Part shown: in pieces, positions 8,305-18,300 of the stretch
Layout: every line of letters starts with the position of its first letter
How positions within the stretch are numbered: position 1 is the stretch's first letter
Origin: Burkholderia sp.
GTDB taxonomy: Bacteria; Pseudomonadota; Gammaproteobacteria; Burkholderiales; Burkholderiaceae
Length of the DNA: 29,692 bases
Direction of reading: 5' to 3'
Assembly: GCA_028292565.1 (NCBI GenBank)
Contig: JAQGMD010000010.1
Coordinates: forward strand, 1-29,692
The notes under the pieces: model-generated
The model's input: the letters and a program-made list of their open reading frames with translations, nothing else
Told to the model about the DNA's origin: nothing
Database searches by the model: none
Translations under genes and position numbers: made by a program

Positions 8305-9083
8305 GCCGCCGCCTTTTTCTTGTCTTTTTTCACGACCCGGAACAGATGCGTGAAATCCTTCGAGTACAGGCTCGATTCCACTTGCGCACCGCGATCCAAT
8401 GCCGCGCCGACCAGCATCATCGTGGTGAGGTTCCAGGTGCCGCGCTTGGTTTCTTTCAGTACTGTGCCCAAGGTTCCCTGGTACACGCGCTGATCGGGCC
8501 AGGTGGCGCGATGAACCAGAGCCACCGGCGTGTCTTCCGGATAGTGCAGGCGCAGGTCGGTCACGATTTTCTTCAGGTGCGGTCCCGACAGGAAAATGCA
8601 CATGGTGGAACGGTGCTCGGCCAGCTTCGCGATCGCTTCCGACTCGGGCACCGCCGATGCGCGTCCGGAGACGCGTGTCAGAATCACGGTTTGCGACACT
8701 TCCGGTTTGGTCAGCTCGGCACTCACCGCCGCCGCGGCGGCGGTGAACGACGACACCCCGGGCACGACTTCGTATTCGATGCCGAGCGCGTCGAGGCGCC
8801 GCATCTGTTCGGCGGTCGCGCCGTATATCGCCGGGTCGCCCGAATGCAGCCGTGCCACGTCGCAATTGGCTTGCTGCGCGCGCCGGTAGCATGCCTCTTG
8901 TTGTTCGAGGTCGAGTTTGGCGGTGTCGATCAGTTCGGCATCGGGCCGGCAATGCTGCAGCATCCCGGTCGGCACCAGGGAGCCGGCGTACAGCACCATA
9001 GTCACGCGGCCGAGAATGTTTGCGCCGCGCAGGGTAATCAGATCGGGTGCGCCGGGCCCGGCGCCGATGAAATACACTTTCAT
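8301..9083 (-). CDS. cobM: Precorrin-4 C11-methyltransferase (CobM/CbiF)
   Basis: A 260-residue S-adenosylmethionine-dependent tetrapyrrole methylase that methylates C11 of (cobalt-)precorrin-4. Family marks are VYFIGAGPGAPDLITLRG (residues 3-20), LYAGSLVP, RLHSGDPAIYGA, VPGVSSFTAAAAA and the late RATWPDQ. The length matches the family. It overlaps cobI upstream and cbiG downstream by ATGA at both ends, so it sits in a tightly coupled block. The C-terminus is lysine-rich (KKDKKKAAA). Confidence 0.96.
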   Translation of the reverse strand: MKVYFIGAGPGAPDLITLRGANILGRVTMVLYAGSLVPTGMLQHCRPDAELIDTAKLDLEQQEACYRRAQQANCDVARLHSGDPAIYGATAEQMRRLDALGIEYEVVPGVSSFTAAAAAVSAELTKPEVSQTVILTRVSGRASAVPESEAIAKLAEHRSTMCIFLSGPHLKKIVTDLRLHYPEDTPVALVHRATWPDQRVYQGTLGTVLKETKRGTWNLTTMMLVGAALDRGAQVESSLYSKDFTHLFRVVKKDKKKAAA

Positions 9084-9823
9084 GAATGTCTCTTCTCTCT
9101 TGGTGTCTTGCGGATCAACAGCGTCGCGAGATAGCCCATGGCTTCGGTCGCGCACAGCTTGCTGACGTCGGCGGCAATCAATTCATCTGGCAAACCAATA
9201 CGCCGGACAAACGCGCAATGCTCCGCGATGTCCATTTCGCCCAGCAGATCGAGTACCCACGGCAGGCGCGCGCCGACTTTCATCAGCACGACAATGTCAT
9301 GGCTTTCGATGTCGCGGCGCAGCGCCGCCGCGTCGTCCGGGCACGGCAGGATCAGCGTGCGTTCCTTGCCCTCGCCGAGCGGCCAGCCTACCGCCGCCGC
9401 CGCCGCCGCATAGCTGGTGATGCCGGGAAAGGTACGGTGCGGCAGCCCGGGCAAGCGGTCGCATAGCGCCGCCAGCACATAGCCGTAGGTGGAATAGGTG
9501 AGCGAGTCGCCGATTGTCAGGTACGCCACATTACGTCCGGCGCACAGCTCGATCGCAATGGTGTCGGCCAGTTGCGTGTAATGCTCGCTCAGTACGCTGC
9601 GGTCAGGATCCATATTGAATTCCACCTCGCGGATCCGCTGCGGCGGAATGTCGATGCCGGCCAGGCATTGCAGCGCAACCGAGGTGGCGGCGGTGCGCGC
9701 GCGCGGCGCGAACACGACATCCGCCTCACGCAACGCCGCAACGGCTGCCAGCGGAATGTAACCGGCCGGCCCCGGGCCGACGCCCAGCCCCCAGAAGCTA
9801 CCGAGTGGTGTGACTTCGCTCAT
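9080..9823 (-). CDS. cobI: Precorrin-2 C20-methyltransferase (CobI/CbiL)
   Basis: A 247-residue tetrapyrrole methylase that adds the C20 methyl group to (cobalt-)precorrin-2. Motifs are FWGLGVGPGPAGYIPLAA (residues 10-27), YLTIGDSLTYSTYGY and FPGITSYAAAAAAVG, the last two characteristic of CobI/CbiL. The start overlaps the cbiD stop as ATGA. The sequence alone does not say whether the substrate carries cobalt. Confidence 0.96.
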   Translation of the reverse strand: MSEVTPLGSFWGLGVGPGPAGYIPLAAVAALREADVVFAPRARTAATSVALQCLAGIDIPPQRIREVEFNMDPDRSVLSEHYTQLADTIAIELCAGRNVAYLTIGDSLTYSTYGYVLAALCDRLPGLPHRTFPGITSYAAAAAAVGWPLGEGKERTLILPCPDDAAALRRDIESHDIVVLMKVGARLPWVLDLLGEMDIAEHCAFVRRIGLPDELIAADVSKLCATEAMGYLATLLIRKTPREKRHS

Positions 9824-10968
9824 GCATCCGCCCCCAGCGCATTACCGTTCAGGTCAAACAAGCGCACCTCCAGCCGTTGTACGCTCGGCACGCGCGCATG
9901 CGCAAGCGCACCGATACGCCGCTCGATTTCCATCCACAACGCTCGCGCGCCGGTTTCATTCCTTAATCTTTCCATTGCCGCTTCCACCGTATTCGCTGCT
10001 TCCATTTCCCGTACCAGTTGGCGCTCGAAACCGAGTTCCGCCGCCACCCGCGCCACACATCCCATCGCCATGCCGCTCTTGCTCGAATGCGTGTCCCACA
10101 CGCCGTCGAGCACCTTGGCCAGTTTCCCCGGATGCCCGGCCAGCCACAGCACATCGAGACGACGGTTTTCCTCTTCCAACGACTTTTGCGTAAAGTCGAG
10201 CGCATCGCCGAGAAAGTTCGCGATCTGCACCACGCGCTTTTCCGGCAGCCGCAGCACCTCGAGCGCAAAAGTACGCCCGATCTTGCCCGGCAGGTAGGCG
10301 ACCACCGGCGCATCGCCGCCCAGCGCAACCCGCACATACACCTCGATCGACGCGATCCATGACGCCATCGACATCGGCTCGACTATCCCGGAGGTGCCGA
10401 GTATCGAGATTCCCCCGACGATGCCCAGGCGCGGATTGAAGGTCTTTTGCGCAATCACTTCACCGTTTTCGCAACCGATGGTCAGGTCGAACCCCATGTT
10501 GCGTTCCTGTGCCGGCCCTTGCGCCAGCACTTCGGCCACCGCCTGCCGCATCATCTGGCGCGGCACCGGGTTGATCGCCGGTTCGCCGACCGGCACCCGC
10601 AGCCCGGGCTGGGTCGCAATGCCTACCCCGCGCCCGGCAAGAAAACGAACCTGGCCACCATCATTGCGGCGCACCTCGGCAAAGATGGTGGCGCCATGCG
10701 TATTGTCAGGATCGTCGCCGCCATCCTTCAATACTTCGGCGCGCACCGTATCCCGGTCCAGCCGCCGCACATCCTTGATCGGCACCACCAGATAATGCGC
10801 GCCGTCCGGCAGCGTCACCTCGACCTGGTCACACCGTTCGTGATGCAACAGCAAGCCCAGCGCGGCCTTGACCGCCGCCGTCGCGCAACTGCCCGTAGTC
10901 CGTCCGCGCCGCAGACCGTTGGGCGCCAGTACACTGAGATCGAATTCTTCACGCTCCGCCGGGCCCAT
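9820..10968 (-). CDS. cbiD: Cobalt-precorrin-5B C1-methyltransferase CbiD
   Basis: A 382-residue CbiD protein, which methylates C1 in the anaerobic B12 route. The signature is near the N-terminus: [18 protein letters not shown] (residues 18-35). Later come [24 protein letters not shown], the [14 protein letters not shown] segment and [20 protein letters not shown]. The length is typical. Its 5' end overlaps the 3' end of the cbiX-cbiC fusion by 20 bases. CbiD is also found in some operons of mixed type, so it favours but does not prove the anaerobic route. Confidence 0.95.
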   Translation of the reverse strand: MGPAEREEFDLSVLAPNGLRRGRTTGSCATAAVKAALGLLLHHERCDQVEVTLPDGAHYLVVPIKDVRRLDRDTVRAEVLKDGGDDPDNTHGATIFAEVRRNDGGQVRFLAGRGVGIATQPGLRVPVGEPAINPVPRQMMRQAVAEVLAQGPAQERNMGFDLTIGCENGEVIAQKTFNPRLGIVGGISILGTSGIVEPMSMASWIASIEVYVRVALGGDAPVVAYLPGKIGRTFALEVLRLPEKRVVQIANFLGDALDFTQKSLEEENRRLDVLWLAGHPGKLAKVLDGVWDTHSSKSGMAMGCVARVAAELGFERQLVREMEAANTVEAAMERLRNETGARALWMEIERRIGALAHARVPSVQRLEVRLFDLNGNALGADA

Positions 10969-12535
10969 ATGCTGCGAGTTGATTTAACGCATCGATCATC
11001 AGCGCATTGACCACCGTGGCGGCCCATGGCGAGCCGCCGCGCGTGCCGCTATTGGTAATGCGCGGCACCTGCATGCAGCGGCGCAAATCGTCCTTGCTTT
11101 CGCGCGTGCCGACGAAGCCGACCGGCAAGCCGATCACCAATTGCGGACGCCAGCCGTGTTCACGGATCAGCCGCGTCGTCTCGACGATCGCGGTCGGCGC
11201 ATCGCCGATTGCCACGATCACGTCGTTGCCGAATTTTTCCCACGCGCGCCGGATGCCGGCGGCGGAGCGGGTAATGCCCTGCGCCTGCGCCATCAGGGCC
11301 GTCTCGCGGTCATGCACGCCACACCAGGTTTGGATGCCGAGCTGCTCCAGCAGTGCGCGCTTCAAGCCGGTCTGCACCATGGTGACATCGGTCACCACCC
11401 GCTTGCAGCGCAACAGGGATCGGATGCCGGTCTCGATCGCGCCTGGCGAGAAATAAATATCGTCGGGCGCGCTGAAGTCGCCGCTGGTATGCACCAGCCG
11501 TTGCAGCGCAGTCAGATGTGCCGCTGGAAAGCCGGACCAGTCGCGGCCGGCCGCGATGATGCGAAAGCTTTCCGCTTCGATCGGATGCGGTTCATACGGC
11601 GCGAATGCGGGCGCGACCGGCGCCGGCATAGTGGCCGCCTCTTTCTCCTGCGATCCGCGCACGCGCAAATGATGGGCGCGCTGCGGCTCGCCCACCTGCT
11701 CCTCGAAGCCGACAATCTGCACGCGATACTTGCACAGCGAACAGTTCATCGCCGCCCGCCCCTCGACTGCCTCGCGCGCACGGTCGATCAACACGTCGGC
11801 CAGCAACGGATGGACGCCGAGATAGCCCGCCCTGATCACTTCCAGTCCCGGCTCCCGCTCCTGCAACGCGTCGGCGGCAGCATAGATTCTTTTGACGAGC
11901 ACACCGTCGAACAGGAAGTAAGGCAGCACCACCATCCGCTTGAATCCGAGCCGTGCGGCCGAACGCAAGCCATCGTCGACCAGTGGTTTGGCGGTGCCGG
12001 AATAACAGACAAACGCGGCGCCGAAGCCCAGGCCCTCTTCCAGCATCCGCGCCAGCTTGGCAATTTCACCGTTGGCGTCCGGATCGGTGGTGCCGCGCCC
12101 GACCACGACCAGGCAGGTTTCGTCGCGGCGCACCGTATGCGGCGAAGCCGACTCCGCGGCGACGATGCGCTCCTGCGCTAGTTGCAGCAGTTGCGGATGC
12201 AGGCCGAGCGGCGCGCCGAAGTGGAAATCACTATTCGGATGCTCCCTGGCGAGCGCCAGCAATTCGCTCGGCATGTCGTTCTTCGCATGGCGCGCGCCGA
12301 GCAACACGCCCGGCACCACCGCCACCTGGCGCACACCCGTGGCGAGAACGGCCTCGACCGCCTGGTCGATGGTCGGACTGGCGAATTCCAGATAGCCGTG
12401 ACGGACCGCATGCTGCGGCGCGCGCTCGCGCACCAGCTGCACCAGCGCTTCGAACTCGCGGAGACCGTCGGTATCGCGGCTGCCATGCCCGGCGATGACG
12501 ATGCCGAACCGGTGGCCGCCTTTCTCCTGCGTCAT
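10949..12535 (-). CDS. cbiX-cbiC: CbiX-CbiC fusion: cobaltochelatase and precorrin-8X mutase
   Basis: A 528-residue two-part protein. Residues 1 to about 300 are a long-form CbiX, the ATP-independent sirohydrochlorin cobaltochelatase. The first half carries the active-site-type AGHGSRD (15-21). The second half has [13 protein letters not shown], in which that histidine is replaced, followed by [10 protein letters not shown] and [13 protein letters not shown]. The CbiX part ends with MNCSLCKYR, an MxCxxC motif that in Bacillus megaterium CbiX binds an Fe-S cluster. From about 320 onward it is CbiC/CobH, which moves the C11 methyl to C12; it shows [28 protein letters not shown] and [15 protein letters not shown] 12535 overlaps the cbiE stop as ATGA. 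Confidence 0.93.
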   Translation of the reverse strand: MTQEKGGHRFGIVIAGHGSRDTDGLREFEALVQLVRERAPQHAVRHGYLEFASPTIDQAVEAVLATGVRQVAVVPGVLLGARHAKNDMPSELLALAREHPNSDFHFGAPLGLHPQLLQLAQERIVAAESASPHTVRRDETCLVVVGRGTTDPDANGEIAKLARMLEEGLGFGAAFVCYSGTAKPLVDDGLRSAARLGFKRMVVLPYFLFDGVLVKRIYAAADALQEREPGLEVIRAGYLGVHPLLADVLIDRAREAVEGRAAMNCSLCKYRVQIVGFEEQVGEPQRAHHLRVRGSQEKEAATMPAPVAPAFAPYEPHPIEAESFRIIAAGRDWSGFPAAHLTALQRLVHTSGDFSAPDDIYFSPGAIETGIRSLLRCKRVVTDVTMVQTGLKRALLEQLGIQTWCGVHDRETALMAQAQGITRSAAGIRRAWEKFGNDVIVAIGDAPTAIVETTRLIREHGWRPQLVIGLPVGFVGTRESKDDLRRCMQVPRITNSGTRGGSPWAATVVNALMIDALNQLAAYGPGGA

Positions 12536-13236
12536 TTCTCCTCCGGCGGTTCGATCTGGCTCGGCATCGGCGCGCGGGTGCGGATCAGCATGATGCTCAT
12601 GTCGCTGAATTCGCGGTCCACGCATTCGCCCAGCGAGCCGCGCCATTCGGCTTCATTGCGCGTGAGGTTTTCCCACACCTCGGTTGGATGCTCGGGGGAG
12701 ATGCCGTTTTCCAGCAGGTAAGCGGCGATATGGCGCGGCATGAACGAGCGCGCCGCATCCCACGGACAGGGAATCACGATGGCATTGCGTTCATCCTGCA
12801 ACACATGCACCAGGTGGCGCTTGAACGGTGTCAGATCGCCGCGGCGGTGAAAGGTGATAAAGCTGGTTTCGTCGAAGCACACCTTGGCGCGCGACGCGAG
12901 TATCTGCGCCGACGAGATGCCGGGCAGGGATTCCACCGGGTGTCCGCAGGCGCGCTCGACACGCTCGAGATACTGAAACCCGCTGAAGTGGATGTCGCCC
13001 ATGAATACCACCACGCAGCGCTTGCCGGCATGGTGCGCCTGCGCGACCTGCTCCAGCTTTTCGGTCTGGTCGCGGTAACCCATCGTGACGATCTCTGCGC
13101 CGGATGGAATCAGGCTGCGTACCACATTGACCACCGCGTCAAAGCCGGCGACGACGTCGGCGTCGCGGATCAATTGCGCGCCGCGCTGGGTCATGTAACC
13201 GATGTCGCCCGGTCCGGCGCCGATACAAACGATCAT
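12532..13236 (-). CDS. cbiE: CbiE, precorrin-6Y C5/15-methyltransferase subunit
   Basis: A 234-residue tetrapyrrole methylase that best fits CbiE, the C5-methylating half of CobL. It starts with [20 protein letters not shown] (residues 4-23) and has [49 protein letters not shown] and MSIMLIRTR near the end. The usual CbiT domain, which does the C15 methylation and decarboxylation, is neither fused nor next door, and none is seen elsewhere in the window. The ATG overlaps the stop of the cobA remnant, a relic of the original gene order. The CbiE call rests on motif similarity by eye; another methylase of the same fold is less likely. Confidence 0.85.
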   Translation of the reverse strand: MIVCIGAGPGDIGYMTQRGAQLIRDADVVAGFDAVVNVVRSLIPSGAEIVTMGYRDQTEKLEQVAQAHHAGKRCVVVFMGDIHFSGFQYLERVERACGHPVESLPGISSAQILASRAKVCFDETSFITFHRRGDLTPFKRHLVHVLQDERNAIVIPCPWDAARSFMPRHIAAYLLENGISPEHPTEVWENLTRNEAEWRGSLGECVDREFSDMSIMLIRTRAPMPSQIEPPEEK

Positions 13237-13432
13237 AACTGTTCCTCAAAAATTTCCGGGTTTACCGATTGAATCGATGCCATTCCTACCACGTCGCCAA
13301 TGACTACGATGGCCGGGCTGCCGAGTTCCTGTGCCCGCACTTGCGCCGCCAATTGCGCCAGCGTGCTGACAGGGTCAGCAATTCGACGCCGCCGGGACCG
13401 GCCCCGATTAAATAAACTTTTCCGTTTTTCAT
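13233..13432 (-). pseudogene. cobA: cobA (uroporphyrinogen-III C-methyltransferase) remnant with internal deletion
   Basis: Two ends of a SUMT gene are preserved. The 5' piece starts at ATG 13432 and reads KVYLIGAGPGGVELLTL (residues 5-21). The 3' piece is in another frame and reads VSTLAQLAAQVRAQELGS, then PAIVVIGDVVGMASI, ending in ...EEQL with a stop at 13233. This is the usual SUMT C-terminus. About 62 codons remain of a protein normally near 250-280 residues, so most of the catalytic core is missing and the junction (about 13370-13376) also shifts frame. The original operon joints survive: the start overlaps the chlI-chlD stop (ATGA) and the old stop overlaps the cbiE start (ATGA). SUMT activity must come from elsewhere, for example CysG, or this is an assembly error. 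Confidence 0.87.
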
Positions 13433-15336
13433 GGCGTTTTCATGCATCCGCGAATGGTCAGCGTCAGGTTCTCTGCCGACAAGTCTTCCAGCGCGATGCA
13501 TTCCGCACCCATGGCCTGCGCCAGCTGGGCCGCCCGGCCCAGGCGCAAATAGCCGGTCTCGGTATCGAGCACCAGCGCCGGCACCGCGCGTGCGGCGAGC
13601 AGTTCCGCCAGTTCCAGCGTCTCGCGCCACGGATCGCCGCCGTCACGCAGCGCCACGTTGGCCTTGCCATCGCTGAGCAGCACCAGCAGCGGCGGCATGG
13701 TTCCGCCGGCCCTTTCCATCGTTTCCAGCGTCAGCTGCAATGCGTGCGGCAATGGCGTGCGGCCCCCGGTCGGCAATTCGCGCAAGCCTTGCTCGGCGAG
13801 GTCGACGCTGCGGGTCGGCGCCAGCAAAAGGTTGGCGGATTCACCGCGAAACGAGATCACCGCCACTTCGTCGCGCCGCTGATAGGCATCGGTAAGCAGC
13901 GCCAGTACCGCGCCCTTTACCGCCTCCATGCGCCGCTGCGCCGCCATCGACCCAGAGGCATCCACCACGAACAGGATCAGGTTGGCGCTTTTGCCGACCC
14001 GGACCTGCTGGTGCAGGTCGCCGCGGGTGACCCGAAATTCCTCAGGGTCGCGCAGCGCTGCGCTGCGCAGCGTGGCGCCGACGGCCAGGCTGCTCGGATT
14101 CTCTTGCGCCATGGTGCGCACAACACGCCCGCGTGCAGCGCCCACAGCCTCGCTGCGCCGTCCGGAAGCGGCTTGCGCAGGGGCAGTGTTCACCGTGATG
14201 CGGCGCACGCTGGCACCAGATGCCGCGGCAAAGACTTGCTGCTGATTGTCGTCTTCCTCGGGATCCCCTGGCGTGCCGTTCTCCTCCGTCGAGCCCGGCT
14301 CATGCTGGTCCCCGTCCGGCGGCGGACAGGCTTGTTGCATCAGCTCATCGAGGCGTTCCCGGTCCAGACCGGGTTGTTCGAACGGCTTGCGCCGGCGCCG
14401 ATGCGGCAGCACCAGTTCCGCCGCACCGCGCACGTCCTCCGGCGTCACCCGTGTGCGCGCATCGAGAGCCGCCAGCGCGCGCGACGCCTTGTGCATCACG
14501 ATATCGGCGCGCAGGCTTGCCACCTCGAATTCGCAGCACAGATGGCTGATCAGGTCGAGTAAGCCGTCATCGAGCGCGACTTCCGGCAGCAGCCGCTGCG
14601 CTGTGACAAGCCGACTGCGCAACACTTGCTGTTGCTCTGCCCACACCGTCGCATACTGCGCCGGGTCGGCCTCGAACGCGATGCGACGCCGCACCACGTC
14701 GGCGCGCAATGACTTGTCACGCGGCGCCGCCACTTCCACCATCAGCCCGAAGCGGTCGAGCAATTGCGGCCGGAGATCGCCCTCTTCCTGGTTCATCGTG
14801 CCGATCAGCGTGAAACGGGCCGGGTGCGTGATCGACAAGCCTTCGCGCTGCACCGAATTGACGCCCATCGCCGCCACGTCCAGCAACACATCGACCAGGT
14901 GGTCGGGCAGCAGGTTGACCTCGTCGATGTAGAGTATGCCGCGATGCGCCGACGCCATCAGGCCGGGCTGAAAGGCGCGCTGTGCGCCCTTCAGCGCGCG
15001 CTCAAGGTCGAGCGTGCCGAGCACGCGGTCTTCGGTCGCACCGAGCGGCAACGTGACGAAAGGCACGCCGGCGGATTGCACCGGCGCGTTACCGGCGCTG
15101 CAAATCTCGCAGTGTTCGCACGGCATGCCAGGCATGCAGTTGAACGCGCATCGTGCCACCCGTTCGATCGGCGGCAGGATCTCGGCCAGCGCGCGCGCCG
15201 CCGTGCTCTTGGCGGTCCCCTTGTCGCCGCGGATCAACACGCCACCCAGCGAAGGATCGACCGCGCACAACAGCAATGCCGTCTTCAACTGCGCCTGGCC
15301 GACGATCGCGGAAAATGGAAAAATGGTGCTCGCCAT
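13429..15336 (-). CDS. ChlI-ChlD fused AAA+/VWA chelatase subunit
   Basis: A 635-residue protein that joins a magnesium-chelatase ChlI-like AAA+ ATPase to a ChlD-like C-terminus. The AAA+ part has Walker A GDKGTAKST (37-45), a four-cysteine stretch around CMPGMPCEHCEIC, Walker B ILYIDEVNLL (about 133-142), GTMNQEEGDLRPQLLDRFGL and the sensor region. An acidic, proline-rich linker (PPPDGDQHEPGSTEENG and on) leads to a von Willebrand factor A domain with the MIDAS motif VVDASGSM near 455. It presumably powers CobN, replacing the CobS-CobT pair used by Pseudomonas denitrificans. The ATG follows the cobN stop by one base (TGAGATG). No widely settled gene symbol applies. Confidence 0.93.
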   Translation of the reverse strand: MASTIFPFSAIVGQAQLKTALLLCAVDPSLGGVLIRGDKGTAKSTAARALAEILPPIERVARCAFNCMPGMPCEHCEICSAGNAPVQSAGVPFVTLPLGATEDRVLGTLDLERALKGAQRAFQPGLMASAHRGILYIDEVNLLPDHLVDVLLDVAAMGVNSVQREGLSITHPARFTLIGTMNQEEGDLRPQLLDRFGLMVEVAAPRDKSLRADVVRRRIAFEADPAQYATVWAEQQQVLRSRLVTAQRLLPEVALDDGLLDLISHLCCEFEVASLRADIVMHKASRALAALDARTRVTPEDVRGAAELVLPHRRRRKPFEQPGLDRERLDELMQQACPPPDGDQHEPGSTEENGTPGDPEEDDNQQQVFAAASGASVRRITVNTAPAQAASGRRSEAVGAARGRVVRTMAQENPSSLAVGATLRSAALRDPEEFRVTRGDLHQQVRVGKSANLILFVVDASGSMAAQRRMEAVKGAVLALLTDAYQRRDEVAVISFRGESANLLLAPTRSVDLAEQGLRELPTGGRTPLPHALQLTLETMERAGGTMPPLLVLLSDGKANVALRDGGDPWRETLELAELLAARAVPALVLDTETGYLRLGRAAQLAQAMGAECIALEDLSAENLTLTIRGCMKTP

Positions 15337-15337
15337 C

Positions 15338-18300
15338 TCATGCTCCACGCGGCTTTTCGCCGCGCGCCTCCAGCAAGGTTTCGCTTTGCAAGTACAGTTC
15401 GCGCAGCGCGTCCAGCGTCTGCTGCTTCGGCTCCGCCCACATGCCGCGGCCGGCCGCTTCGAGCAGCCGTTCGGCAATCGCATTCTGCGCCCATGGATTG
15501 GCTTCCCGCAGGAAGTTCTGTATGTCGGGATCAAATGCGTAGCTGTCCGCCACTTGTTCGTACATCCAGTCATCCATGACCTGGGCGGTCGCGTCGTAGC
15601 CGAACAGATAATCGACCGTGGCGGTCAGTTCCAGTCCGCCCTTGTATCCATGGCGGCGTATGCTTGCCAGCCATTTCGGATTCACCACGCGCGAACGGAA
15701 CACGCGCAAGGTTTCTTCCTTGAGGTCGCGCACCTGGGCGCGTGCCGGGTCGTGACTGTCGCCGAAGTAATGGCGCGGCTGTTGCCCGGTCAAGGCACGA
15801 ATGGTGGCGATCATGCCCCCGTGGAATTGCAGGTAATCGTCGCTATCGAAAATATCATGCTCCCGATTGTCCTGATTGTGCAGCGCCACCTGGACGCCCG
15901 CCAGGCGCGTACGGAACGCATCGCGTTGATCGGTCCCTTCCCTGCCGCGGCCATACGCATAGCCGCCCCAATTGATATAGGCCTCGGCAAAATCGGCATC
16001 GGCTTGCCAGTTCTTCTCCTGGATCAACGGCAGAATACCAGCGCCATAGCTGCCCGGTTTGGCGCCGAAGATGCGATAACCGGCCCGTTGCGCCGCCTCA
16101 TCCTCGGGCAGCCCCTTGCCGATCCATTCGCCCATCTCGGCGAGATAGTGCTTGCGCACGAAGTTTTGCGACAGCGGTTCGTCCAGCACCAATACCGCAT
16201 TGACCGCATCGTCGACCAGGTCGATCAGTTGCGGAAAAGCGTCCCGGAAAAAGCCGCTGATGCGGGTCGTAACGTCGATGCGCGGGCGTTTCAGTTCCTC
16301 CAGCGGAATCACCTCGACGCCAGTCAACTGCCGATTTTCCGGGCGCCACAACGGACGCACGCCGAGCAGCGCCAGGATCTGCGCCACGTCGTCGCCGTGC
16401 GTGCGCATCGCGCTGGTGCCCCAGACGCTGATCGCCACGCTTTCCGGATAGTCGCCGGTTTCGCGCACATGCCGGGTCAGCACCTCATGCGCGAGCTGTT
16501 GACCGACGCGCCACGCCGACTGCGATGGCACGCTGCGCGGATCGACCGAATAGAAATTGCGCCCGGTCGGCAGGATATGCGCCATTCCGCGCGTGGGCGA
16601 TCCGCTGGGACCGGCCGGTACGTAAGCGCCGGACAGCCCGAGCAGCAGGTTGTCGATTTCGTCCGATGCGCGCGCCAGGTTCGGCACTAGGTCGCGGCAC
16701 GCGAAGCCGAGTATGCGGCGTAACCCATCGTACATGTCGACGCCTCGAGACGCTTTTGCAACGAACTTCGCCGATACCGATGGAGCGATCCCTTTGCTCT
16801 TGTGATGGTGATGCGAATGCGGATGATCGTGGTCGTGTTCCATCGCATGCGCGCTCACCCGCCGCGTGTGGGCTTGCTGCAGCAATGCGCCGGTCGCACG
16901 AGGCGCCGGGCGCCATGCCGCGCCGTTGGACGCCGCATCAATTTTTTCAATCTCCCCGAAGGTCGCGTCCAACACCTCATCAATGCGCGACTCGGCGTAG
17001 CCATGCGCATGCAGTACCGCAAACAGCTTCCGGCATATCGCGTCGATTGCTTCGATTGCATCAGCCCGCGTGACGACCGGCCGCCCGGCTAACCGTTCCA
17101 AAGCGGCCACGCGGACATGCAGGCGACGCCCCTTTTGCTCAAGCAAGCCCTCGATCGCCAAGCCGAACAACCGCGCCACTTCGGCCTGCAAGCCGGGAAT
17201 ATCCTGGTTAGGCAGGCGGGTAAGCGACACCAGCATATCCACCAGTTGCTCGTTTTCAGGCGCTTGTCCAAGTATATGCAAACCGTCGCGGATCTGTGCC
17301 GCGCCCAGCTCGCACAAGTAACCGTCGAGGTCCTCGATCAAATGGGCGACATCCGCACCGCCCATGTTCGCCAGCGCAGCCGGGAGTTCGTCGTCATGGT
17401 GTTCGTGATCGTGATCGTCATGGTCGTGTGCATGATGACGATGGCCATGCGGATGATCGTGGTGATCGTGGTGATCGTGATGCAGCAGCCTCGCCTGCAA
17501 ATCCGCGTCCAGGTTGGTCTCTTTCACCAATTCCCATATCTGCTGCTGCAGCAGCGGCAGCTTGGCCGGGTCGAGAATCTCTACCTGGTAATACTCATCC
17601 ACCAGCTGCGTCAGCTGGGCCAGCGCGCCATAGGTATCGGCGGTCGTCATCGGCGGGGTCAGGTGATCAACCACAACCGCATGGGCGCGGCGCTTGGCCT
17701 GGGAACCTTCTCCCGGGTCGTTGATGATGAATGGGTAAAACAAGGGCATGTCCGCCAGGAAGGCGTCCGGAAAACAATTCTCCGACAATCCGACGCCCTT
17801 GCCCGGCAACCATTCGAGCGTGCCATGCTTGCCGACATGGACGATCGCATCCGCCCGCCACTCGTCGCGCAGCCAGCGATAGAGTGCATAGTAATGATGG
17901 GTCGGCGGCAAATCCGGCTGGTGGTAGATCGCATCCGGATCCATGCCGTAGCCGCGCGGCGGCTGCAACGCGACGAACGCATTGCCCAGTTCAATGCCTG
18001 CCAGAGTCAGATGGCCGTCATGCACATAAGCCTCACCAGGCGGCGGTCCCCATTGTGCGTTCATCCGCTCGGCCAGTTCATCCGGCAGGTCGGCGAACCA
18101 CGTCGCATACTGCTCTGCCGTCACGCGTCCCGCAGCCCGGGTCAACTGTTCAGACGTAAGATACGTGTTGTCGTAGGCGCAGCGGTCGACCAATTCATGG
18201 ATCAATGCAGTGCCACTCTCCGGCAGATCGCCAATGCGATAGCCGGCGGCGCGCATCGCGTTCAGAATGTTCATCAGCGATGCGGGCGCATCGAGCCCGA

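Noticed and set aside
8305..8952. Upstream extension of cbiG and similar long extensions of cobM, cobJ-cobK, cbiX-cbiC and chlI-chlD
   Set aside because: Each lies over a well-identified gene in another frame, and each true start has an overlap or one-base spacing with the preceding stop.
15014..16690. 558-codon open frame on the plus strand opposite cobN and chlI-chlD
   Set aside because: There is no family resemblance, and the opposite strand carries two clear genes with conserved motifs.
17400..17490. Repetitive GATCGTGGT tracts considered as a possible CRISPR-like or regulatory repeat
   Set aside because: They simply encode the histidine/aspartate-rich insert of CobN.
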